This document shows, one piece after another, positions 1-8,050 of a DNA stretch of 64,000 nucleotides. Made by a program: the position numbers and the translations under genes. A model generated the notes under the pieces. That model worked only from the letters and a program-made list of their open reading frames with translations, was not told the origin of the DNA and made no database searches. Source of the stretch: an uncultured Clostridium sp. GTDB taxonomy: Bacteria; Bacillota; Clostridia; Oscillospirales; Acutalibacteraceae. Location of the stretch: positions 1 through 64,000 of the forward strand of contig CABRLN010000009.1 of NCBI GenBank assembly GCA_902471875.1. Reading direction: 5' to 3'. Position 1 is the stretch's first letter, and the number at the start of each line of letters is the position of its first letter.

Positions 1-95
1 AAGATTCGTTAAGGGCGTTGCCCTTAAAACCCACAAGGGTTTCACCCTTGACCCATAAACTTTTGAAAAAGTTTAATCAAAACTTTTAAGGGTGT
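1..95. repeat. Cluster of short palindromes, probable dispersed intergenic repeat
   Basis: Three adjacent inverted repeats occupy the window edge: AAGGGCG/CCCTT at 11-25, AAGGG/CCCTT at 35-49, and AAACTTTT/AAAAGTTT around 57-74. No reading frame of note crosses it. Stacked palindromes of this kind resemble dispersed intergenic repeats of gut Clostridia, but only one copy is visible here, so the repeat status is inferred. Confidence 0.4.
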
Positions 96-166
96 TGCAA
101 ACGGTTAGTTCGCTAAATCATAATTTATCAATAATCTATAAGGATTATAACTGTTATGCACACCGA

Positions 167-199
167 GGGGCGTATTTTTATTTATATATGACACGCCCC
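167..199 (-). terminator. Hairpin downstream of the FMN-binding gene
   Basis: GGGGCGT (167-173) pairs with ACGCCCC (193-199), just beyond the stop codon at 214 of the minus-strand gene. There is no clear U-tract after the stem, so it may act as a weak terminator or mRNA 3' end. Confidence 0.4.
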
Positions 200-213
200 A
201 TAATAAATTTTAA

Positions 214-1749
214 TTATTTTCTTGCTGAATTCAGAGCTGTTTGTGCTGCCGACATAATTGCCTTTGAGCTATAGGTTGCACCCGAATGTGCGTCAACATT
301 GGTTTGCTGTGTATTCAAAATTTCAGAAAATACGCTACTCTTGGCAGAGTCAAAGTAATAGCTGTCGCTTTCAAAAGTTCTGCCTGCTATTTGTGTAATA
401 ACATCATTTTCAATAGTTATAGTTACCTCAACATCTCCGTCATATCCAAACGCAGTAGCTGTGTACGTACCATTATTATAAATATAATTTGGCTGAACCA
501 CCTGCGACTGTGCCGGTGGTTGCACTGTTTGATTATTTTGTTGAGTGTTATTTTGATTATTGTTTTGTTGTACATTTTGCTGAGTGTTATTTTGATTATT
601 GTTTTGCTGTACACCCTGCTGATTATTTTGCTGTACGTTGTTTTGGTTATTATTCTGGTTTTCATTTTGCTGTACAGGATTTTCCTGTGTTGTACCGTTG
701 TTATACTGCTGAGTTACGACAGTATTGTTGTTATTTGAGCTACTGTTTGAACTGCTGTTTGACTGGTTCTTTTTATTTTGGGTTGGCTTTTCTGTAGATT
801 TTTCTTTATTCTTTGAAGTTGACTTTTCTGTAGATTTTTCTTTGCTTGTTGACTGTTCAGTTGCATTTGCAGTTGATTGTGTAGCTGTTTGATAATCTGA
901 CGATGACTGTGTTGCCGTAACAGAGGATACATTATTGCTGCCTACGGCTCTATTTTCTGTATTTACTGCAAGAACATCGTCTGTATTTTGAAAAGGATAC
1001 CCCATAAACGAAAGTCCTGCAACAAACACCGCAACAGCTACAGCAGAAGCTATATTAACCACTGCTTTGTTTTGCGGCTTTTTCTTTAATAAAATCCATT
1101 TTCTTATTCTGCAAACTGCATAACCAATAAAAATTAAGCTATACAAAATAATATTAATACTGTACATTATGTTACCCTGCTGTGCAATTGGCACACTAAG
1201 GGTTATAACGTGTAAATATATTATAGCATAAAATGCATAAGCTGCACGCTGAATCTTTTTCCACAGCTTACCATTTATTTTCTTTCTTATTTGTGGGAAT
1301 GAAATTATTGTAAGAGGAATCATTATAAGAATCATAACAAGCGACATTACAGCTGCAATTAAATAATTTACTGACAGAGATTCAGGGCTTATTAACAATC
1401 TTACAAAATATGTTTTTCCATAACTAATATTGTGACCAAGAGTGAGTATAGCGGCAATAATTGAAAGCTCACCGCGAATTGGCATTAGCTTTTTAATAAG
1501 ATATGAACCGTTTTTTAATGCTCCTGTCCACATAACAATTATCCACAAAGAGGTTGCAAAAGCACTTTTTGTAAACAGTGAAAGGACATAGTTGTTTACA
1601 AAAGCAGGCAAACCTTTTGTATCTAAAAATATTATGGCCAATGAAATTACAGCACTTATAATATAAAATACATAAGGTACTTTTTTTATTGCTTTATCAC
1701 AGGTAAATACAAATACTGCTGCTAAAATTAAGCCTATAATTAAAATCAT
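214..1749 (-). CDS. Ferric-reductase-like membrane protein with C-terminal FMN-binding domain
   Basis: Predicted 511 aa. The start at 1749 is preferred over an upstream ATG at 1803 because GGAAAGG lies 7 nt before it. The N-terminal ~230 residues contain several membrane segments with histidines near 106 and 180, fitting a ferric-reductase-like haem-binding core. A further hydrophobic segment follows, then a Q/N/S/T-rich linker (about 265-415). The C-terminal ~90 residues form an FMN-binding domain ending in a D-A-H-S-G-A-T motif (Thr near 492), the usual acceptor for FMN attached covalently by an ApbE-type flavin transferase. The likely role is passing electrons across the membrane to an extracellular flavin. 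The next gene upstream in the same direction encodes a wall-anchored Tp47-like protein, separated by a hairpin. Electron acceptor unknown. Confidence 0.8.
   Translation of the reverse strand: MILIIGLILAAVFVFTCDKAIKKVPYVFYIISAVISLAIIFLDTKGLPAFVNNYVLSLFTKSAFATSLWIIVMWTGALKNGSYLIKKLMPIRGELSIIAAILTLGHNISYGKTYFVRLLISPESLSVNYLIAAVMSLVMILIMIPLTIISFPQIRKKINGKLWKKIQRAAYAFYAIIYLHVITLSVPIAQQGNIMYSINIILYSLIFIGYAVCRIRKWILLKKKPQNKAVVNIASAVAVAVFVAGLSFMGYPFQNTDDVLAVNTENRAVGSNNVSSVTATQSSSDYQTATQSTANATEQSTSKEKSTEKSTSKNKEKSTEKPTQNKKNQSNSSSNSSSNNNNTVVTQQYNNGTTQENPVQQNENQNNNQNNVQQNNQQGVQQNNNQNNTQQNVQQNNNQNNTQQNNQTVQPPAQSQVVQPNYIYNNGTYTATAFGYDGDVEVTITIENDVITQIAGRTFESDSYYFDSAKSSVFSEILNTQQTNVDAHSGATYSSKAIMSAAQTALNSARK
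542..619. repeat. 39-bp tandem repeat in the Q/N-rich linker
   Basis: Two head-to-tail 39-bp units (542-580 and 581-619) begin TGAGTGTTATTTTG and differ at a few positions. Shorter degenerate derivatives continue to about 660. Translated on the minus strand they give a repeated Q/N-rich unit. Such repeats can change linker length by slippage. Confidence 0.75.
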
Positions 1750-1832
1750 TTTTATTCCTTTCCTATATCGTCTGCAACAAACACAAAGCTTTTCAATTAA
1801 CATTGCAGGCGTAATATTTTAATCTTCATACT

Positions 1833-1872
1833 ACAAAAGTTTTCCGGAAAGAATACTCTCTCCGGAAAAACC
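1833..1872 (-). terminator. Terminator after the Tp47-like gene
   Basis: TTTTCCGGA and TCCGGAAAA arms (about 1839-1848 and 1861-1870) form a hairpin followed on the minus strand by CTTTTG. It lies between the Tp47-like gene and the FMN-binding gene, so the second gene may be expressed by read-through or from its own weak promoter. Confidence 0.65.
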
Positions 1873-1905
1873 TTTTTTATAAATTGAAATTATCGGCAAT
1901 CTAAA

Positions 1906-3495
1906 TTACTCTGTAACCTTTTTCTTTAGTATAACCGAAACACCAAAACCAGCCATTATTAACAACGCAAGCATTACAATAACCTGTGATGCGTCACCGG
2001 TGTCAACAACCTTACCAGAAGTTGTTGAATTGCCTGTTGTTGTACCAGCTGCGTTTGTCGCACCTGTAGCATTTGTAGCGTTTGTAACATTTGTAGAACT
2101 GTCTGTCGGAACAGCTGTTGCTGCTGATGTTGCAACATTTGTAGCATTATCTGTAACAGGTTCTGTTCCCTGAGGCTCATTTGAAGGAGCATCTGTAGGC
2201 TGCTCGTTTTCACCAACTACAAGAGTAAATTTAAGATCTTTTTCATAACCTGTTGCAGTTACTGTAATGTTATATGTGCCTGCTTCTGCAAAAATTGGAG
2301 TTTCGCCTGAAGAGGCTTCCATATTGATTGTTCCGTCTTCGTTAATAATTTTAACTGAACGCTTACCGCTTGCATTGTATGCATTGTCGCCAACCTTAAC
2401 AGTTGAAATATTCTTCATATATGTACTGAAATCACTGTCTGAAAAGCCTTCTGCTTTAACAATCTTTTCACCGTTAAATGAAGCCGGAGTCTTATCAGTT
2501 GACAATACAAAGTTAGCAGTTACATCAGCATAAACGCCCTGAGTGTCGCTTACTGTTAATGTATATTGACCAGGTGTAGCATTACTATAGCTAATAACAC
2601 CGTTAGCTATTGTACAATTAAGCCCATTAACAGAATATGTCTGCTGATATTCTGACGGGAAACCGTTTGTAGCAAATGTTGTGCTGTTTGCGTCAACACT
2701 GTTGTTAACAACCTCAAGTGTATTGTTAAATTTTACAGGTACATAAAGGTCTGTTGCCAATGTGTGGTAGCCTGATTCAGTAATATAAGTAATTGTGTTG
2801 ATTGTTTGACCCATTAAATCAACATAATTTCCATACTGTAGCTGATTACCATGAGGCTCAGATGTTGTTATACCTGACGACCAAGCAAGCTGATCACGCC
2901 AAATATTTTCAAGGTGACGCAAGCCGTAGCTTTTTCCATTTTGGGTTGTAATTACTACGCCGTAAATAGTACCAAGGTCTGATGTGCCATTACTGTTGTT
3001 AATGGCATCAACAGTAATTAGATAATCGCCCCATGCAGTAGCTGTGGATAGTGAAGAGGTTACACCTGTAACCTCTGTTGACGCACCTGTAACTGCCGAA
3101 AAATCAACACCGTCAGCGTCTGTAGTAACAACCTTGTAAGCCTCGGGTACACCTTGAGTTGGTGTAAAATTGTAATTATTATCACCCAGTGCGTTTAGAG
3201 TTTCTTGTGTAAGCGCTACATTGTATGTAACACCTAAAATTGTGCCTGTACCGTCACCATTCTCTTGATTATAAGTACCGTTAACCAAGTTAGTGTTTTT
3301 CCACTTTCCTGCAGTTGTTGCTGATGATACAGCATCTACGGCAAAACTAATTCCCTCATTCTCATAGAACTTATCATATGGAATGTTCATTGTACCGTAC
3401 AGCATTTGGTCAGCCGCACCTGCACTTGCCACAGCCATTGTTGACAAACAAGCAGTGCATAATACCGCACTTAAAATTTTTCTTAATCCTTTCAT
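1906..3495 (-). CDS. Secreted, wall-anchored Tp47 (PBP-Tp47)-like protein
   Basis: 529 aa with SD AGGAG. It starts with a signal peptide (about 1-28, cleavage near A-G-A-A). The body resembles the penicillin-binding-protein Tp47 domain family: residues ~30-260 carry D-A-V-S-S-A-T-T and Y-G-L-R-H-L-E-N-I-W. The second half has Ig-like, beta-rich segments. A Thr/Ala/Asn-rich stalk (about 430-495) leads to V-D-T-G-D, a hydrophobic helix and a K-K-K tail, a sortase-type wall-anchor variant common in Ruminococcus-like bacteria. It is the first gene after a strong promoter with two palindromic operators and precedes the FMN-binding membrane protein, which suggests a joint surface redox or metal-related role. 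The biochemical function of this family in Firmicutes is not established. Confidence 0.65.
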   Translation of the reverse strand: MKGLRKILSAVLCTACLSTMAVASAGAADQMLYGTMNIPYDKFYENEGISFAVDAVSSATTAGKWKNTNLVNGTYNQENGDGTGTILGVTYNVALTQETLNALGDNNYNFTPTQGVPEAYKVVTTDADGVDFSAVTGASTEVTGVTSSLSTATAWGDYLITVDAINNSNGTSDLGTIYGVVITTQNGKSYGLRHLENIWRDQLAWSSGITTSEPHGNQLQYGNYVDLMGQTINTITYITESGYHTLATDLYVPVKFNNTLEVVNNSVDANSTTFATNGFPSEYQQTYSVNGLNCTIANGVISYSNATPGQYTLTVSDTQGVYADVTANFVLSTDKTPASFNGEKIVKAEGFSDSDFSTYMKNISTVKVGDNAYNASGKRSVKIINEDGTINMEASSGETPIFAEAGTYNITVTATGYEKDLKFTLVVGENEQPTDAPSNEPQGTEPVTDNATNVATSAATAVPTDSSTNVTNATNATGATNAAGTTTGNSTTSGKVVDTGDASQVIVMLALLIMAGFGVSVILKKKVTE

Positions 3496-3543
3496 TTTCT
3501 TCTCCTTTTCTAATAAATTTTTGTGAAAGGGTTCCTTACAGTT

Positions 3544-3559
3544 GTTAGTTTAAGCTAAC
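3544..3559. promoter_or_regulatory. Operator-like palindrome, copy 1
   Basis: GTTAG-TTTAAG-CTAAC: 5-bp perfect arms separated by 6 nt, in the leader about 50 nt before the Tp47-like start codon. It has the same architecture as the copy at 3642. A DtxR/IdeR-like metal repressor is one possible binder because its half-sites contain TTAG/CTAA, but this is inferred. Confidence 0.5.
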
Positions 3560-3641
3560 CAAAGGGTCAAAAAATAAATTGAATTTAAAGATTTAGCCTT
3601 TCACCCATAAAGCCTAAAATTTAATAAATTCAATCAGCTCA

Positions 3642-3657
3642 GTTAGCTGATACTAAC
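3642..3657. promoter_or_regulatory. Operator-like palindrome, copy 2, at the transcription start
   Basis: GTTAG-CTGATA-CTAAC, extendable to AGTTAG/CTAACT, begins about 9 nt downstream of the -10 box of the minus-strand promoter. It therefore covers the expected +1, a classic position for repression. It matches copy 1 at 3544 in both arms and spacing. Confidence 0.6.
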
Positions 3658-3665
3658 TAAGGAAA

Positions 3666-3694
3666 ATTTTACCACCTTGTTATATTTTTGTCAA
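3666..3694 (-). promoter_or_regulatory. Promoter of the Tp47-like/FMN-binding genes
   Basis: Minus strand: TTGACA (3689-3694), 17-nt spacer, TAAAAT (3666-3671). The predicted leader is about 160 nt and contains both GTTAG-N6-CTAAC palindromes. Confidence 0.75.
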
Positions 3695-3828
3695 TACGAT
3701 TAAAAGAATTTATTTTCCTTACACAAGTGTGATTTTAAATAAAATTTATAAAATAAAAAATCGCTTGTACCGTATGTATTGCCACCCAAGACCCTCATGC
3801 ATTTCTAAAATAAATTTTATAAAGTAAA

Positions 3829-3918
3829 AAGAGAGCGTTGTATTGAACTGCCTCCCGCCTATTATCCATTATTTCATATTACTAATGGATAACGGTCCAT
3901 TTCAATATTTGCTCTCTT
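3829..3918 (-). terminator. Long rod-like terminator/structured 3' element after prfC
   Basis: On the minus strand AAGAGAGC pairs with GCTCTCTT at the ends. Inside are TATTGAA/TTCAATA and a 10-bp inner stem TTATCCATTA/TAATGGATAA. The closing arm runs into TTTTTAC, so it can terminate prfC. A related segment without the left half follows at about 3738-3788. Confidence 0.65.
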
Positions 3919-3941
3919 CTTATCATTAATCCAGCGTTATC

Positions 3942-5528
3942 TTAATTCTCACTGAAATCTTCAAGTATTAAACCTTTATTGTGTTCAAGGGCCCAGTTTA
4001 TGCTCCATTCGCTGGTAAATAACAACAGGTTATTATCTTTTAGGTCTTGAATACGTTTTGTGTCAGAAGCAAGGTCAAGCTTTTTAGGGTCAACATCGTC
4101 ATTGCCTATCCAACGTATGAATTGATATGGCAAAGTATTCATAATAATATCAACATTGTACTCATTCTTTAGTCTGTATTCAAGTACCTCAAATTGCAAA
4201 GTACCTACAACACCTACTATGACCTCTTCCATACCTGAGCCAAGCTCACGGAAAATCTGTATAGCACCCTCTTGGGCAATTTGGTCTGTACCTTTTATAA
4301 ATTGCTTACGCTTCATAGTATCTTTCTGACGCACCAATGCAAAATGCTCCGGTGCAAAGGTTGGAATACCCTGAAATTTAAATTTATTTTTAGCCATACA
4401 AATTGTGTCACCAATAGAAAACACACCGGGGTCAAATACACCTATAATATCACCTGCGTAAGCCTCGTCAACAACCTCTCTTTCCTGTGCCATTATTTGC
4501 TGTGGCTGAGAAAGACGCATTTTTTTGTTTCCCTGAATATGGTAAACCTCCATATTCTTTTCAAACTTGCCTGAGCATATACGCATAAAAGCAATTCTGT
4601 CACGATGTGCTTTGTTCATATTTGCCTGAATTTTAAATACAAAGGCTGAAAAATCCTCTGATACAGGGTCTATTTCGCCATTTTCTGTTTTTCGCGGTAA
4701 CGGTGAGGTAGTCAACTTTAAAAAGTTCTCTAAAAACGGTTCAACACCAAAATTGGTCAATGCCGAGCCAAAGAAAACAGGCGTCAGCTTACCATTGCGT
4801 ACTGCCTGAATATCAAAATCATCACCGGCCCCCTCTAACAACTCAACCTCTTCAAGCAAAGTTTCTGTGTGATCTTTACCAATATATCTTTCTAAATTTT
4901 CATCATCAATGCTAATATCCTGCTCTTCTACTTCTTTTTGTCCATTATTTGCTGTAAATTTTAGAATTTGTCTTGAATTTCTGTCATACACGCCTTTAAA
5001 TTCTTTACCGCAGCCAATAGGCCAATTTACAGGATAAGTATGAATACCCAAAACATTTTCAATATCATCAAGAAGGTCAAAGGTGTTCATAGCGTCACGA
5101 TCCATTTTGTTAATAAAAGTAATAATGGGAATATTACGCATTACGCAAACCTTAAACAGCTTTTTAGTTTGATTTTCTACACCTTTAGAAGCGTCAATAA
5201 CCATTACAGCCGAATCTGCCGCCATTAGTGTGCGGTAGGTATCTTCAGAGAAGTCCTGGTGACCCGGTGTGTCAAGAATGTTTATACAGTATCCGTCATA
5301 TTTAAATTGAAGTACTGATGATGTTACAGAAATACCTCTTTGCTTTTCAATTTCCATCCAGTCAGAAACAGCATGTTTTGTTGACTTCTTACCTTTAACA
5401 GTACCTGCGGTGTTAATTGCTCCACCATACAACAACAGCTTTTCTGTTAGTGTTGTTTTACCTGCGTCAGGGTGAGAAATAATAGCAAAGGTTCTTCGCT
5501 TTTCTATTTCGTTTTTTAAATCCGGCAA
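3942..5528 (-). CDS. prfC: Peptide chain release factor 3
   Basis: 528 aa, full length for RF3. This translational GTPase recycles RF1/RF2 from the ribosome after termination. The GTPase domain shows P-loop S-H-P-D-A-G-K-T-T-L (about 18-27), D-T-P-G-H and N-K-M-D-R-D. The middle and C-terminal parts match RF3 rather than EF-G: the EF-G domain IV is absent and the protein ends soon after the domain III region. Transcribed alone from the promoter at 5683-5711, with a ~150-nt leader holding a hairpin. Confidence 0.95.
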   Translation of the reverse strand: MPDLKNEIEKRRTFAIISHPDAGKTTLTEKLLLYGGAINTAGTVKGKKSTKHAVSDWMEIEKQRGISVTSSVLQFKYDGYCINILDTPGHQDFSEDTYRTLMAADSAVMVIDASKGVENQTKKLFKVCVMRNIPIITFINKMDRDAMNTFDLLDDIENVLGIHTYPVNWPIGCGKEFKGVYDRNSRQILKFTANNGQKEVEEQDISIDDENLERYIGKDHTETLLEEVELLEGAGDDFDIQAVRNGKLTPVFFGSALTNFGVEPFLENFLKLTTSPLPRKTENGEIDPVSEDFSAFVFKIQANMNKAHRDRIAFMRICSGKFEKNMEVYHIQGNKKMRLSQPQQIMAQEREVVDEAYAGDIIGVFDPGVFSIGDTICMAKNKFKFQGIPTFAPEHFALVRQKDTMKRKQFIKGTDQIAQEGAIQIFRELGSGMEEVIVGVVGTLQFEVLEYRLKNEYNVDIIMNTLPYQFIRWIGNDDVDPKKLDLASDTKRIQDLKDNNLLLFTSEWSINWALEHNKGLILEDFSEN

Positions 5529-5554
5529 AATAATTCCTCCAAATTTATACTAGG

Positions 5555-5604
5555 GCATCTCTGAAAATAAACTGTTTTTTATGATTTAGCTTTTTCAGAT
5601 ATGC
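5555..5604 (-). other. Hairpin in the prfC leader
   Basis: GCATCTCTGAAAA (5555-5567) and TTTTCAGATATGC (5592-5604) pair with one mismatch around a 24-nt loop. It lies in the predicted 5' leader of prfC, 27 nt before the start codon. It could be a decayed IS end or a regulatory hairpin. Confidence 0.4.
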
Positions 5605-5682
5605 ACTGACCACCATAAAATATTTTTGTGTTTTTTAAGTGATTAATATTATAATTTTCTGTACAATTTACATACCTTACAT

Positions 5683-5711
5683 ATTTTACTTGTATATTCT
5701 TAAATTGTCAA
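5683..5711 (-). promoter_or_regulatory. prfC promoter
   Basis: Minus strand TTGACA (5706-5711), 17-nt spacer, TAAAAT (5683-5688). The remainder of the 5529-5877 gap holds the prfC leader and the divergent hemW promoter. Confidence 0.75.
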
Positions 5712-5820
5712 CCTAAACCGATTAAAAGGCATATTTCAACGGTATAAATATAATAAACGCAAAAGATTTAGTATTTATCTAATTTAAATTTATGCATACA
5801 AAACACTCTATATCAATTTA

Positions 5821-5849
5821 TTGACTTTAATAAAAAGCAAATATATAAT
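5821..5849 (+). promoter_or_regulatory. hemW promoter
   Basis: TTGACT (5821-5826), 17-nt spacer, TATAAT (5844-5849), 28 nt before the hemW start codon, with AAGGTGA as SD. Confidence 0.75.
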
Positions 5850-5877
5850 TGATATATTAAATAATTAAGGTGATTTT

Positions 5878-6981
5878 ATGAATAACCCTTGCGGATTGTA
5901 TCTGCACATTCCTTTTTGCAGCAGCAAATGCCTGTACTGCGACTTTTTTTCTAAAGCTGACAACAGTAATGAAATATCTGTTTATGTTGAGCATATGCTA
6001 CGCATAATAAAAAGCTATGGTAAGAAATATTCAAACAAAATATTTGACACCATTTATATTGGCGGCGGTACTCCCAGCGTAATCGGAACTGAAAATCTAA
6101 TTAAAATAATTTCAGCCGCTAAAAGTAATTTTAATATGATTACACCTGAAATTACTATAGAAATGAACCCTAACTCCGCACTGAACATAGATTTTAATTT
6201 GCTTGCTAACATTGGGGTAAACAGAATTTCACTGGGTGTGCAAAGCAGCAACGAAAACGAACTTAAGATATTAGGTAGAACACATAAAAACAGCGATGTT
6301 GTTAAGGCTGTTAAAATGATAAAAAATTCCGGTATAAATAATGTTTCGCTTGATTTAATGGTGGGTATTTCTGAGCAAGACAAACAATCTTTACAGCAAT
6401 CAATAGACTTTTGCATTAGTCAACAACCAACACATATTTCTGCCTATATTTTAAAGGTAGAAGATAACACCCCTTATAAAAAGCTTGCGCCTAACCTTAA
6501 TCTGCCCGACGATGATAAGCAAGCAGAGCTTTATGAATTTATGCAAAGTTATTTAACCAAAAATGGATATGAGCAATACGAAATATCTAACTTTGCTAAA
6601 AAGGGGTTTGAAAGCAGACACAATATAAAATATTGGAATTGCGACGAATATCTGGGGTTGGGAGCATCTGCTCATTCTATGATAGAGGAAAAGAGATTTT
6701 ATTTTCCCAGATGCAACAACGATTTTTACAATAATAACATTATTCCCGACGGAGCAGGAGGCACAGCAGAGGAATATATTATGCTTAGGCTACGTCTAAA
6801 GGACGGCTTATACTTTAAAGAATTTGAAAATATTTTTGGTTTTCCTTTACCTAAAAATTGTATTAGCGTTGCAAAAAAATATATGTCTATAGATTTAACT
6901 GAAATTACAAATGAAAAAATCAATTTAACCTCAAAAGGATTTTTGGTGTCAAACACCATTATTGCAGAAATGCTTGAATAA
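5878..6981 (+). CDS. hemW: HemW-like radical SAM protein
   Basis: 367 aa. The radical SAM signature C-S-S-K-C-L-Y-C (Cys14, 18, 21) follows the family-typical H-I-P-F, and G-G-G-T-P is the SAM-binding region near 60. HemW is a haem-binding relative of coproporphyrinogen dehydrogenase (HemN) thought to insert haem into respiratory proteins, and many members were formerly called HemN. The conserved Y-E-I-S-N-F and R-H-N-x-x-Y-W motifs (about 230-250) support this subfamily. It is a single-gene unit, divergent from prfC. Confidence 0.9.
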   Translation: MNNPCGLYLHIPFCSSKCLYCDFFSKADNSNEISVYVEHMLRIIKSYGKKYSNKIFDTIYIGGGTPSVIGTENLIKIISAAKSNFNMITPEITIEMNPNSALNIDFNLLANIGVNRISLGVQSSNENELKILGRTHKNSDVVKAVKMIKNSGINNVSLDLMVGISEQDKQSLQQSIDFCISQQPTHISAYILKVEDNTPYKKLAPNLNLPDDDKQAELYEFMQSYLTKNGYEQYEISNFAKKGFESRHNIKYWNCDEYLGLGASAHSMIEEKRFYFPRCNNDFYNNNIIPDGAGGTAEEYIMLRLRLKDGLYFKEFENIFGFPLPKNCISVAKKYMSIDLTEITNEKINLTSKGFLVSNTIIAEMLE

Positions 6982-7130
6982 ATAGTTAACAGCTATTTTG
7001 TACCAAAGAATATATTATAAATATCTCATATGTTTTCATCGTACTTTACAATGCGACATTATTATTAAATCAGATTTATTCTAAAATCAAATTTAGTCAT
7101 AATTCACCTTAATTTTCTCAAAAATAAAAT

Positions 7131-7172
7131 TATACGAAAAATATCCCCGCTGCTTTGCAACGGGGATATTTT
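7131..7172 (-). terminator. Terminator of tRNA-Thr
   Basis: ATATCCCCG and CGGGGATAT arms (about 7141-7149 and 7161-7169), preceded in transcript order by the tRNA CCA end and followed by a T-run on the minus strand. Confidence 0.8.
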
Positions 7173-7248
7173 TGGAGCTGGTGGCGTGACTCGAACACGT
7201 GACCTTCTCATTACGAGTGAGATGCACTACCACCTGTGCTACACCAGC
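7173..7248 (-). tRNA. tRNA-Thr (anticodon CGT)
   Basis: 76 nt including an encoded CCA. The acceptor stem is GCTGGTG/CACCAGC. The anticodon loop C-T-CGT-A-A closes on TCTCA/TGAGA and reads ACG threonine codons. The T-loop TTCGAGT is present. It is a single tRNA with its own terminator. Confidence 0.95.
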
Positions 7249-7386
7249 ATAAAATAGAAGTATTTGTAAAAATAACTACTTATAATAGTATATATGCTAA
7301 CGCAATAAAAATCAATAGATTTAAAAAAAATTAACATTTTCCAGTGACAGTTTCTCACTTTTTTCATAGAAATTGTCTTGTACAAT

Positions 7387-7408
7387 TATAATCTAATTAG
7401 AGATTATA
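7387..7408. promoter_or_regulatory. Likely self-operator of the XRE regulator
   Basis: Perfect 8-bp arms TATAATCT and AGATTATA separated by AATTAG. The left arm contains a -10 box (TATAAT at 7387-7392), so a repressor bound here would block the gene starting 17 nt downstream. Confidence 0.6.
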
Positions 7409-7424
7409 TAAAGGAGCGAGAATC

Positions 7425-7826
7425 TTGAAAGAATTGGGAATGAAACTAAAATATTACAGGGAAAACTGCGAACTTTCACAGCAACAGGTAGCAAACACTC
7501 TTAATATTGATCGTTCAACGTACACTTATTATGAAACAGGCAAAACAACACCAAGTGCAAGTACATTACTTAAGCTTGCTAAAATTTTTAATGTGCCTTG
7601 CTCTGTTTTCTTAGAGTCTATTAATCATGAGCTTGCACTTAATTCATTGGTAGCTGACAGTGTTGATAGAAGTAAGAACAAGGGTGAATCACAAGATGAT
7701 GAAGAGGATAAAATTTACAGCCTTTCAAAAACAGAAAAAGAGCTTTTAATTTCTTATCGTGTTCTGAATAGTAACAAACAAAAAAAGCTTGAAGATTATT
7801 TTCAAAAGCTTATAAAAGAAAAGTAA
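7425..7826 (+). CDS. XRE-family HTH transcriptional regulator
   Basis: 133 aa. The start is TTG at 7425 with AAGGAG placed 9 nt before it; an in-frame ATG at 7440 is the alternative. Residues ~4-60 form a Cro/CI-type helix-turn-helix (L-S-Q-Q-Q-V-A, then D-R-S-T-Y-T-Y-Y-E recognition helix). The C-terminal half is charged, with no known ligand domain. It stands alone between tRNA-Thr and the purine operon and has a palindrome over its own promoter, indicating autoregulation. Confidence 0.85.
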   Translation: MKELGMKLKYYRENCELSQQQVANTLNIDRSTYTYYETGKTTPSASTLLKLAKIFNVPCSVFLESINHELALNSLVADSVDRSKNKGESQDDEEDKIYSLSKTEKELLISYRVLNSNKQKKLEDYFQKLIKEK

Positions 7827-7828
7827 GC

Positions 7829-7867
7829 AATAAAGCAGAGTTCACATTGTGAATTCTGCTTTATTTT
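7829..7867 (+). terminator. Terminator of the XRE gene
   Basis: A near-perfect hairpin (AATAAAGCAGA...TCTGCTTTATT with inner TTCACA/TGTGAA) followed by TTTTT, 3 nt after the stop codon. Confidence 0.85.
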
Positions 7868-7987
7868 TATAACGTTATCTGCTACTAATTTAATAAAACA
7901 ATAGATAAAATTTTAGAACAACTTTTGCTGTGTCAAAAGCTGCAGCACACTCCTGCTGGTATAATTAAATAATAGAACAGATACTAT

Positions 7988-8029
7988 AAAAGCCTTTTAA
8001 ACGGTACAAACGCCGTTTAAAAGGCTTTT
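7988..8029 (-). terminator. Terminator of the purine operon
   Basis: 17-bp perfect stem: AAAAGCCTTTTAAACGG (7988-8004) with its complement at 8013-8029. It lies 20 nt past the purA stop and can serve both strands. The stretch 7868-7987 shows nothing else. Confidence 0.85.
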
Positions 8030-8050
8030 ATCATATAATGAATTATAAAA

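Noticed and set aside
286..738. Plus-strand open frames opposite the Q/N-rich linker
   Set aside because: Low-complexity antisense of the FMN-binding gene; no SD and no protein-like composition.
3942..5528. Elongation factor G or tetracycline-protection protein
   Set aside because: Length 528 aa and the absence of EF-G domains IV/V identify release factor 3.
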